Assembly (NCBI RefSeq): GCF_046271865.1
Contig: NZ_CP176580.1
Span: 124,001-188,000, forward strand
DNA from: Nitrincola salilacus
GTDB lineage: Bacteria; Pseudomonadota; Gammaproteobacteria; Pseudomonadales; Balneatricaceae
Reading direction: 5' to 3'
Length of the DNA: 64,000 nucleotides
Shown piece after piece: positions 51,323 to 58,758 of this stretch. Positions within the stretch are counted from its first letter, which is position 1; every line of letters starts with the position of its first letter. The translations under genes and the position numbers were made by a program. The notes beneath the pieces were generated by a model, which was not told the DNA's origin, made no database searches, and saw nothing but the letters and a program-made list of their open reading frames with translations.

Positions 51323-52068
51323 TGTCGTCAACCATCAAGCAAGCCGATACACCACCGGCAAGCGCTAAAAAGCTAGCCGTTGTGTATGGAGGGGGAGAAA
51401 TCCTCTTCCAACTGGTGTTTTCTAAACGTAAGTCGTTGGAAATATCAGTTCACCCTGATAAATCGGTTTTTGTTAAAGCGCCCGAGGATACTAGCCGAGA
51501 CGTAATTGAAGCCAAGGTTAAAAAACGTGCTCGGTGGATCAAACGTCAAATTCGCTACTTTGACCAGTTCGACCCAAGAACCCCTTCGAGAAAATACGTC
51601 AGTGGTGAAAGCCATTTGTATTTAGGCAAGAATTACCGGCTAAAAATTGAGGTAGGAACTGACAGCGGCGTGGTGCTAAAAGCAGGTTTTTTTTGGGTAA
51701 CGTCTACTTGTGGTAAACCTGACCATGTTGAATCACTGTTAAGTGACTGGTATCGAGAAAAAGCCGATTTCCATTTAAATAAGGTATTTTCAGAGTGCTG
51801 GGAGAAATTCAAACGTTCAGATTCTGACAAGCTTACTATTAAAATAATGCAGCTAAAAAAACGCTGGGGCAGCCTATCTAAAAGCGGAACACTGACATTA
51901 AACCGTGATCTGATTAAGGCACCGATAGAGTGTATTGAATATGTGATCATTCACGAACTGTGTCACCTAGAGCACCACAACCACGGCCCAGAGTTTTATC
52001 GTTTGCTTGAGCGCTCTCTACCAGACTGGGTAAAACGCAAACATAAACTAGAAATGGCACTGATTTAG
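51322..52068 (+). CDS. YgjP-like (M48-type) metal-dependent hydrolase
   Basis: The 248-residue protein begins in the TGATG shared with the hsdR stop. The C-terminal part has the zinc site HELCHLEHHNHGPEF (HExxH near 210-214, plus a third ligand region), after the KKRWGSLSKSGTLTLNRDL block typical of the YgjP/DUF45 family. Such proteins are often co-encoded with type I systems. A protease could limit HsdR or clear stalled complexes, but this is inference. No signal peptide is seen. Confidence 0.88.
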   Translation: MSSTIKQADTPPASAKKLAVVYGGGEILFQLVFSKRKSLEISVHPDKSVFVKAPEDTSRDVIEAKVKKRARWIKRQIRYFDQFDPRTPSRKYVSGESHLYLGKNYRLKIEVGTDSGVVLKAGFFWVTSTCGKPDHVESLLSDWYREKADFHLNKVFSECWEKFKRSDSDKLTIKIMQLKKRWGSLSKSGTLTLNRDLIKAPIECIEYVIIHELCHLEHHNHGPEFYRLLERSLPDWVKRKHKLEMALI

Positions 52069-52377
52069 AAAATACGTTGTATCGACAAGCTAAGTACACA
52101 AGCAGTACTCACGCGGTATTGTCTGCGTTGGACTTCAAACCTAGCCAAGCTCTTGTGTTTACTGGCGGTGAACTGAAAGGTGACAAGCCGATAATTAATT
52201 GTCCACTGAGTCATCCAAAATACTGCCTTTAACGCAGTACATGCGTGGACGGGTGTTGTCGGGCTTACCACTAAGATTTAGTAAAAGCCAAAGGCAAATG
52301 GTGGGCAAACAGGCATTTTTGAACGGTTTGTTTTCTGTAATTTATTGAGTTTGTTATGGATTTATCTGCTACTCAAT
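52069..52377. other. Right end of the island, no gene
   Basis: This stretch holds no supported gene. It contains TGGTGGGCAAAC at 52299-52310, the same 12-mer found near the left end. Confidence 0.5.
52299..52310 (+). repeat. Possible integrase arm-type site, right
   Basis: This is the same 12-mer as 41236-41247, placed about 70 bases inside the right attachment repeat. Confidence 0.4.
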
Positions 52378-52400
52378 GAGCAAATCCAGAATATCGAATA
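52378..52400 (+). repeat. Right attachment repeat (attR)
   Basis: It matches 41081-41103 at 21 of 23 bases in the same orientation and includes CAGAATATCGAATA, the end of yicC. The bases after it (CTACCC ... GGGTAG, 52408-52429) form a small hairpin that may be the old yicC terminator. Confidence 0.85.
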
Positions 52401-52449
52401 ACTTTTCTACCCGTCAAAACAAGGGTAGCTGTTCGCTGAAGTATGGGGT

Positions 52450-53805
52450 TTAGAGTAAATCGCTATTCTCTTTTCTGCGCTGATCTAAGATTTTTTGAAT
52501 AGCGCTCAGAGTCGTTTTTTTAATATCTTGATCTCTTGCAAGATTTGAAAAATCACCGAGCGCATCAACGACTTCGTGAATACTCTGCCTCGCTTCACTC
52601 CAGGATGCGAAACCCGCGCTGGCAGCCAGCTTTTTCATGGTTTTTAATGGCGGTTGCTTACCATGGCCGTTAAATGCTGTGGCATGCTCGTTAAACGGAT
52701 TAGGGCTGAAAGTGGCGTCATAGAAGGGTGCGACTTGCCAACTGCCATCATCGCTTTGCAGAAATGACCAGTTCTTACTGTGATCGTCCTGGTTAGCGGC
52801 GAACAGATTAAACACCGCTCGACGAAATTGCAGTTGGCCAACACTCGGCGCTTTGCATAATTGCCGACTGGCTTTAATCAGATCAACATAATCTAGACTT
52901 GGCGTGCGGAAATCTGCATCTAATAGGCCACAAGCGCTGTGCATGTGCAGCCGTCCGGGCATAGTCGTTTGGTTTTTGGCGTTGGACTTTCTGGCGTCAT
53001 GCTCAACAGAAAGATAATCGAAGCGTTTTACGGCCAGCCAGGCAATGGCACCACTTTGCTTGCTCTTATGTTGGGCTGCCGGGATCAGTTGCCAGGATGG
53101 TGGCTGGCAATTGGCTTGCGCTGCCATTTGTAAATAAACCGCTTCACAAAGCCCCTCCTCATGACCAAGTGCCAGATTCTTGGAAGTAAATTTCACTAAC
53201 CAGGCTTCGTCTTCAGGTTCTGCATAGGTGCGGCACTGCTCCAGGTTGCCTGCACTCATAAACACTTGGGCTTTTGGTCTGGCACCACCAGAGCTGCCAA
53301 CCGCGACCAAGGTTGCGAGAACTTCCTGTGTTTGACCATCCAGTTCGTCAGTAAGGGATTTATCAAATAGGGTTTGGGCTTCAAAACCCAGTGTGGCCAA
53401 GTCGAGATTTTGATGGTCGACTGGTTTAAATTCAGATACTGGTAAAAACGTCAGTGCCCCCATCCCCTGAGCGCCTACAAGCGCGAGCCTATCCATTGCA
53501 GTGAGTTGTGCTGGCAAAATACCTTGCCGACGAAAAACTCGGTCTTGCAGTAACAAGCCCCAGCCGTCAGGCAAGCTATCTGCAAATACACCATGTATGC
53601 CGCCATGTGGTTGTCTTGGTGCAGTTTGCAAACCGGTGGTTGCATCCAGTGTAAAAGGTGAAAGATTGTCAAATCGAGCCAGGTACTCAGCATCATATTG
53701 AAAAAAAACGCCTTGACGGTTCTGCGCCAATATCCCAACCGATACCTCTTCTCCGGTTGATAAAGTCCGGCTGATGATAAGCTTTTGAATAGGTTTAAAA
53801 CTCAC
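52450..53805 (-). CDS. hipA: HipA-family toxin kinase
   Basis: HipA kinases phosphorylate targets such as glutamyl-tRNA synthetase and induce dormancy. The 451-residue protein has the N-terminal HipA subdomain (SVGILAQNRQGVFFQYDAEYL), GSSGGARPKAQV as the ATP loop region near 170-180, and the catalytic NQDDHSKN near 336-343. The metal-site DATFSP follows. Its start overlaps the hipB-like gene end by 11 bases. It lies just outside the island attR. The module looks intact. Confidence 0.9.
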   Translation of the reverse strand: MSFKPIQKLIISRTLSTGEEVSVGILAQNRQGVFFQYDAEYLARFDNLSPFTLDATTGLQTAPRQPHGGIHGVFADSLPDGWGLLLQDRVFRRQGILPAQLTAMDRLALVGAQGMGALTFLPVSEFKPVDHQNLDLATLGFEAQTLFDKSLTDELDGQTQEVLATLVAVGSSGGARPKAQVFMSAGNLEQCRTYAEPEDEAWLVKFTSKNLALGHEEGLCEAVYLQMAAQANCQPPSWQLIPAAQHKSKQSGAIAWLAVKRFDYLSVEHDARKSNAKNQTTMPGRLHMHSACGLLDADFRTPSLDYVDLIKASRQLCKAPSVGQLQFRRAVFNLFAANQDDHSKNWSFLQSDDGSWQVAPFYDATFSPNPFNEHATAFNGHGKQPPLKTMKKLAASAGFASWSEARQSIHEVVDALGDFSNLARDQDIKKTTLSAIQKILDQRRKENSDLL

Positions 53806-54094
53806 CTTTCAGCACCTCATCAATCGTTGTGGGCATGTGCTCGGTAGCGCGTGAATTTTGTGGCTGAGTGAGCTCATGCAGGCGATTTAAATCATCTAGT
53901 GATTGCCAAAGTAGCAGCAACTGACGAAACGAGATCTGTCCCGTCAGCTCAAACTTCTTAATCGTTGGTGCTGGCACACTGCTGCGCTCAGCCAGCGCAT
54001 CACGCGAGAGCTTTGCTGCCTCACGCAGGTTGCGTAGATGCGTGGCAAATGCCTGCTGTACATCAGTATCATCCAGTAAGAGAAAACGCGACAT
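53795..54094 (-). CDS. hipB: HipB-like antitoxin (helix-turn-helix)
   Basis: The 99-residue protein has an Xre-type HTH at about 14-70 (LRNLREAAKLSRDALAERSSVPAPTIKKFE). It should bind HipA and its own operators. Two GGATA-N6-TATCC sites lie upstream, the nearer one 13 bases before the start codon. The C-terminal tail is longer than E. coli HipB. Confidence 0.88.
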   Translation of the reverse strand: MSRFLLLDDTDVQQAFATHLRNLREAAKLSRDALAERSSVPAPTIKKFELTGQISFRQLLLLWQSLDDLNRLHELTQPQNSRATEHMPTTIDEVLKGEF

Positions 54095-54106
54095 AAATCA
54101 CCGATA

Positions 54107-54124
54107 TGGATATAACTGTATCCA
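54107..54124. promoter_or_regulatory. HipB-type operator 1
   Basis: TGGATATAACTGTATCCA is an inverted repeat with arms TGGATA and TATCCA. It lies right before hipB. The TATCC/GGATA half-sites are those known from E. coli HipB, but with the opposite half-site order and a 6-base spacer. Confidence 0.7.
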
Positions 54125-54147
54125 TTATAGCTGATTAACACATTTTT

Positions 54148-54165
54148 TGGATATTACTGTATCCG
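54148..54165. promoter_or_regulatory. HipB-type operator 2
   Basis: TGGATATTACTGTATCCG repeats operator 1 with few changes and lies 41 bases away centre to centre, about four helical turns, which allows dimer-dimer contact. Confidence 0.65.
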
Positions 54166-54173
54166 TTAAAAGA

Positions 54174-55013
54174 TTAAAACCGAACCCGGCCATCGATCAA
54201 TATATGCACCTGTCCGCCAATCCACATGGCTCCGGCATCAGGCCGGATTGACACTCGGCCTTCGCGGCCGATTACGGTTCCCTGAGCCACTCGTAGAGGA
54301 TGCGCAGCGCGCCCCTGCGCTTGCAGCCAGTGAGCCAGAGCAGCATTGAGCGAGCCAGTGATAGGGTCTTCACTCATATTGCTTGATGGCGCTAGCATAC
54401 GGACCTCAAAGTCTGCATTTGACCCAACCGTATGTGGTCCAATCAGGCCGATCGGGCTAAAAGCTGGCCATTGCACTCTGGATGAATCCACTGCCAGTAC
54501 CGCCTCCGCTGATTCCAGTTCCAGCGCTTGCCAGAAAGGGCCATTATGCAGGTGAGCGCTGTTGACCACTGACTGCCGGGGAATTTCCAGCGCCGTACAA
54601 ATTGCAGTCAAGGCTTCGTCGCTCAGTGGCTGAATATCCGTTGGTGGTGCTTTAAAAGCGAATTCACCGGGCTGGCTGACATCCACGTCGATCACACCGA
54701 TAGCGCACTCCTGACGCACAATTTTGCTATTGTTCGGCTGGCCACCGGCATGCAGCCATGCTGCGCAGCTACCAAGCGTTGGGTGACCGGCGAAAAGCAT
54801 TTCTCGCTGCGGCGTAAAAATACGTACTTTGTAATCGGCACCCTCAACCGTGGGTGGCAGTAAAAAAGTTGTTTCCGCAAGATTGGTCCAGCGAGCAAAA
54901 AACTGCATTTGCTCATCGGTCAGCACCTCTGCATCCAACACCACTGCGAGGCCATTTCCGCGTGTAGGCGTTGGGCTGAATACGTCGCATTGAAGAAAAC
55001 GATGGTCTGTCAT
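54174..55013 (-). CDS. PhzF-family isomerase-like protein
   Basis: The 279-residue protein has the two-lobed diaminopimelate epimerase-like fold of PhzF: QCDVFSPTPTRGNGLAVVLDAE, FARWTNLAETTFL, RIFTPQREMLFAGHPTLGSC and MSEDPITGSLNAAL. The conserved Glu of NLAETTF (residue ~46) is the catalytic acid in PhzF. No other phenazine genes are near, so it probably isomerises another small molecule. It is read away from the HipB operators, toward hipBA. Confidence 0.9.
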   Translation of the reverse strand: MTDHRFLQCDVFSPTPTRGNGLAVVLDAEVLTDEQMQFFARWTNLAETTFLLPPTVEGADYKVRIFTPQREMLFAGHPTLGSCAAWLHAGGQPNNSKIVRQECAIGVIDVDVSQPGEFAFKAPPTDIQPLSDEALTAICTALEIPRQSVVNSAHLHNGPFWQALELESAEAVLAVDSSRVQWPAFSPIGLIGPHTVGSNADFEVRMLAPSSNMSEDPITGSLNAALAHWLQAQGRAAHPLRVAQGTVIGREGRVSIRPDAGAMWIGGQVHILIDGRVRF

Positions 55014-55141
55014 GGAAAATCCTTAATCTCATACAGTGGAGTATTGGTGTCAACTTCTCTCATCCCTCATCTTTATACCTTAAACGCCTCCTGTCTGGCT
55101 AAAATTCAACCAATATTTGGTGAATTGAATGTAAATAGTAA

Positions 55142-55185
55142 GGACTATAATCCCACTATTAGTCTGTATTATGGGAATATAGTCC
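55142..55185. promoter_or_regulatory. 14-bp inverted repeat, probable operator
   Basis: GGACTATAATCCCA and TGGGAATATAGTCC pair at 13 of 14 positions around a 16-base AT-rich centre. It lies between the divergent phzF-like gene and the next membrane-protein gene. The size suits a dimeric regulator. The rest of 55014-55275 is AT-rich without a gene. Confidence 0.5.
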
Positions 55186-55275
55186 CTGTTTATATCTTTA
55201 GGCATGCGCGTGTGTGGTTGTAATAGGCCCAGGCCTTCTGATGTTTTTTTTGATATTTTATTAGACTAAAGTTGT

Positions 55276-56307
55276 ATGCGCGGAGTTGGTTTGTTAAGTT
55301 GTCTGGGTTCGAATAACCAGCCCCCTCAGGTACCCGAAACCGTGAGTACGTCCAACCAGATCCACCTTTTACAGCGCTACCAGCAACACGAGCAGACAAT
55401 CCATTTGCTGATGGAATCGATGATGACCAGTCTGAACATCCGGGAGCTGATTTTCGATCGGAGCGCTCAGCTGCAGACTGTCGAGCATCTCAGCCGTGCT
55501 TATCCTTTCGTTGAGCTGATGTACAGCCTGGACTCAAAGGGAGTTCAGCGCATGGATTCCGCCTATGCCCCGAATGTCAGTGAGCGCAAACGGCGTTCTC
55601 TGGGCCAGGGCAGTGATCGCAGCAGTCGTCCTTATGTCGTGGCGGCGCGAGATAGCATCAATACGGTGGCGGTAACGCGTCCGTATCTGTCCAGTGCGAC
55701 ACACCAGTTATCGGTATCGACGGCGTTGCATCTGGTCGATGACGACGGCGAGGATCAGGGTTATCTCGTCCTTAATTTCAACCTGCAGCGCTTGATCTCA
55801 TATCTGAGCGGTGATGCTCGACGGTCGCGGGTACATCCCTGGTTTCAGAGCATTTACGGGCTCATCGGGGGGATGCTGGTGTTGGTGTCGATCATGCTGC
55901 TCTATTCGGCGGGCGCTTCGATGTACCATCTGTTCGAGACCCGGGGCAACATCGCTACCGGGGCTTTCGGGATCGTCATTATCATCACGCTGGGGATGTC
56001 TATCTTCGACCTCGGCAAGACGATTCTTGAGGAGGAGGTGCTGGTGGACAAGGATATTCACCACTACGATACGACGCGGCGGACTATCTCGCGTTTTATG
56101 GCGGCGATTATTATTGCCGTATCCATCGAGGCGCTGTTGCTGATGTTCAAGGCGTTGCTTAACGACGGGGCGAGCAGTATCGCGGGTACCGAGTTGATAG
56201 ATGCGGTCTGGATGCTGATGGCAGCAGTTGCGATGCTGGCTGGCCTTGGTGTTTATCTCTACCTGAGTCGTGAGCCTGACAGCGTCAGAGAGTCGGCGAG
56301 CAACTAG
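55276..56307 (+). CDS. Membrane protein with PDC/Cache-like sensor region
   Basis: The 343-residue protein begins with a soluble region (about 25-180) that resembles a PDC/Cache sensor: MDSAYAPNVSERKRRSLGQGSDRSSRPYVVAARD and YLVLNFNLQRLISYL. Four membrane helices follow at about 192-213, 227-247, 272-293 and 308-327. There is no kinase, GGDEF or MCP output. The start codon is unsure, as ATG 55276 has no good ribosome site and GTG 55342 is possible. Its role in signalling is inference. Confidence 0.65.
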   Translation: MRGVGLLSCLGSNNQPPQVPETVSTSNQIHLLQRYQQHEQTIHLLMESMMTSLNIRELIFDRSAQLQTVEHLSRAYPFVELMYSLDSKGVQRMDSAYAPNVSERKRRSLGQGSDRSSRPYVVAARDSINTVAVTRPYLSSATHQLSVSTALHLVDDDGEDQGYLVLNFNLQRLISYLSGDARRSRVHPWFQSIYGLIGGMLVLVSIMLLYSAGASMYHLFETRGNIATGAFGIVIIITLGMSIFDLGKTILEEEVLVDKDIHHYDTTRRTISRFMAAIIIAVSIEALLLMFKALLNDGASSIAGTELIDAVWMLMAAVAMLAGLGVYLYLSREPDSVRESASN

Positions 56308-57248
56308 GCCCTGGGCCTCGTGACTTGGTTCGCACTACTATGTGGGAGTATGTGCAGCGAATTGAGATAGGCACTGATCGCTTCAATAGCCACCCTGACC
56401 TTGGGTGGCTGCAACGTCCGCTTCAGGGTGACAGCATAAACCCCCGCGCCGGGTAAAGCCCAGTCGGGGAGCAGCAGTACAAGCTCACCATTTGATAACT
56501 CGCGCTGAGCCATATAGCTCGGCAGACGCGCGAGACCAAAGCCCTGCACAGCAAAGACTCGCAGCATCGATACATTGTCGGTCATGGCGCCGGGAGGGAG
56601 CATGATGCGTGTGTTTTCGCCGGCTGCGTTTTTTAAGACCAGAGTGGTTGGTTCAGCAAAACGGTTAAAGCCAATTATGCGGTGTTGGCGCAAACTGTCA
56701 GGTGACTCAGGCACACCGAAACGTCGTAAATAATCCGGTGATGCCACCAGAATTTCGTGTAGATCACCCAGCTTCCGCGCGATCATAGATGAATCGCGCA
56801 GCCAGCCGGTGCGGATGGACAGGTCGATGGATTGGGTCGTCATATCCACTATGCGGTCATCCACTGCAATATCCAACAGCAGTTTGGGATGCAGCCGGGC
56901 AAGTGGCGCGAGCGCTGGCAAAACAATCTTCTGGGCAGTATCCGAGGCGGCGGAGATTCGCAGGCGTCCAGCAATTTCACCGACACCACTCGCCACCATC
57001 TCTTCTGCCATTTCGGCGGCAGAGAGCATTTCGACACATTTCTCATAGTACAGCTGCCCAGCCTCCGTCAGCGACAGACTTCGTGTCGTGCGATTCAGCA
57101 GGCGCACGTCCAGCTCCTCTTCGAGTTGGCTGACGGCAGAACTCAGCACCGAGGTTGCCAGATCCAGCGCCCGCGATGCAGCAGAAAAGGAGCCATGGCG
57201 CACGACCATCGCGAACAGAGCCATCCGTCTTAATCGATCAAATTTCAC
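56304..57248 (-). CDS. LysR-family transcriptional regulator
   Basis: The 314-residue protein has an N-terminal winged HTH (MALFAMVVRHGSFSAASRALDLATSVLSSAVSQLEEEL) and a substrate-binding domain (ISAASDTAQKIVLPALAPL, DLSIRTGWLRDSSM). It belongs to the CrgA/DsdC-like group with GSFSAASRALDL. It starts at GTG 57248 and overlaps the membrane gene by four bases at its 3' end. It is divergent from the MBL-fold gene, a common LysR-target arrangement. Confidence 0.92.
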   Translation of the reverse strand: MKFDRLRRMALFAMVVRHGSFSAASRALDLATSVLSSAVSQLEEELDVRLLNRTTRSLSLTEAGQLYYEKCVEMLSAAEMAEEMVASGVGEIAGRLRISAASDTAQKIVLPALAPLARLHPKLLLDIAVDDRIVDMTTQSIDLSIRTGWLRDSSMIARKLGDLHEILVASPDYLRRFGVPESPDSLRQHRIIGFNRFAEPTTLVLKNAAGENTRIMLPPGAMTDNVSMLRVFAVQGFGLARLPSYMAQRELSNGELVLLLPDWALPGAGVYAVTLKRTLQPPKVRVAIEAISAYLNSLHILPHSSANQVTRPRA

Positions 57249-57432
57249 ATTATTATTCTGTTTTAAAGAAAGGTGATTTACATCATATCAGCTTTTTCGC
57301 ACACCCCTAAGCGCCTAAAGTTCACCCATCGGATTTCAAACTATTCCAAGCACGGCTAATCACCACGTAATGATTTTTATCACTGTGATGCACATCTGTT
57401 ACATCACAAATATACCCTGAAGGAGATGAACC

Positions 57433-58314
57433 ATGATCAAGAGCTTCATGAAAGTGTTATTACCCGCAGTAGTTGGCCTGAGCTTGGCCAGTTCAGTTGC
57501 CGCTCAAACACAGCCATTGGATTTGAAAGTATTCAGTGCAGAAGAAAATGGCTTCTATGTCAGTTCGGTACTGGTTACCGGCGAGACGGACGCCGTCTTG
57601 TTCGATACACAATTCAGCCGTTCTAATGCGCTGCGTGTGGCGGCATTAGCGCTGGATAGCGGTAAGGAACTGAAGACCATCTACATCAGCCAGGGCGATC
57701 CGGATTACTATTTTGGCATCGAAGTGCTTAAGCAAGAGTTCCCCGACGTGAAGGTCTACGCCAGTGCCGATACAGTGGAGCATATCAATGCTACCTTGCC
57801 AAAAAAGCTCGAGACCTGGGGGCCAAGACTGGGGGCAAATGGCCCGCGTAATCCGATAATTCCTGAGGTATACACTGCCGACAGCATCGAGTTGGAAGGT
57901 GAGCAGCTTGAACTGGTCAACTTTAACAATCCGGAAGCGGGTATGCCTTACGTGTGGATACCTTCACTGAAAGCAGTGGTGGGCGGTGTGAGCAGCTATT
58001 CTGATGACCTGCATGTCTGGACTGCAGATGCGGCAACCAAGGCCGCGCGCGCTGCTTGGGTGAAAAGCCTGGATGCGATGCTTGCTCGTGAACCTGAAGT
58101 TGTGGTGCCAGGGCATCAAACGGCTGGCTCGAAGTTAGACTCTTCGTCCTTGGTCTATACCCGCGATTACCTGCTGTACTTTGAGCAGGCGCTTGATAAG
58201 AGCAGCAACTCCGCCGAACTGATCGACATCATGAAAAAAGCCTACCCGGATGCTGGCTTGGGTATAGCGCTGGAGATAGGTGCCAAGGTCAACACGGGTG
58301 AGATGACGTGGTAA
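57433..58314 (+). CDS. MBL-fold protein with degenerate metal site
   Basis: The 293-residue protein has a signal peptide (about 1-24, ending VAAQ) and a metallo-beta-lactamase fold with VLVTGETDAVLFDTQFS. The usual HxHxDH motif is changed to SQGDPDYYFG at 86-95, so only the Asp91 is kept. A late H in VVPGHQTAG remains. Relatives with this change exist but their reaction is unknown. It may bind metal differently or not at all. AAGGAG lies before the ATG. The divergent LysR gene is its likely regulator. Confidence 0.85.
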   Translation: MIKSFMKVLLPAVVGLSLASSVAAQTQPLDLKVFSAEENGFYVSSVLVTGETDAVLFDTQFSRSNALRVAALALDSGKELKTIYISQGDPDYYFGIEVLKQEFPDVKVYASADTVEHINATLPKKLETWGPRLGANGPRNPIIPEVYTADSIELEGEQLELVNFNNPEAGMPYVWIPSLKAVVGGVSSYSDDLHVWTADAATKAARAAWVKSLDAMLAREPEVVVPGHQTAGSKLDSSSLVYTRDYLLYFEQALDKSSNSAELIDIMKKAYPDAGLGIALEIGAKVNTGEMTW

Positions 58315-58338
58315 GGGGAGTTTAGGCTGACCCTGTTA

Positions 58339-58686
58339 TTATCTGCGATACAGCACCTTGATAAGGTGGTAACCGAAACGGGTTTTTATCGGTCCTCTCA
58401 GGCCTGTTGCAGGGCCTGAGAAAACCGCCTTGTCGAAGGCTGCCACCATATCACCGCGCCGAAACTCTCCCAGATCACCACCGCGTTTTTTTGACGGACA
58501 GGTCGAGTGAGCACGAGCCAGTTTTCCGAAGTCATCCCCTTTTTTCAGTTTTTCCAGCAGGGCCAGTGCCAGGCTTTCCTCCTTGACCAGGATATGCAGC
58601 GCGCTGGCATGGGTCTCTACCTTGCGGCTTTGAGAGGGGCTTCTGGTGGGTCGAGCTGAACGGTTTTCAGGCATGGGCTTACTCAT
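58339..58686 (-). CDS. Parvulin-type peptidyl-prolyl isomerase (PpiC-like)
   Basis: The 115-residue cytosolic protein has a short basic N-terminus and a parvulin domain with ASALHILVK, DFGKLARAHSTCPSKKRGGDLGEFRRGDMV and TRFGYHLIKV. It speeds cis-trans isomerisation of X-Pro bonds. Usual PpiC is about 93 residues, so the first 20 residues are an extension. Confidence 0.93.
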   Translation of the reverse strand: MSKPMPENRSARPTRSPSQSRKVETHASALHILVKEESLALALLEKLKKGDDFGKLARAHSTCPSKKRGGDLGEFRRGDMVAAFDKAVFSGPATGLRGPIKTRFGYHLIKVLYRR

Positions 58687-58758
58687 AAGGTCAGGATCTG
58701 TGTCGGATAGCAGTCGGATAGTATTATAGGGCAGAACGTCCCTGTTTTGGGATCCGCG

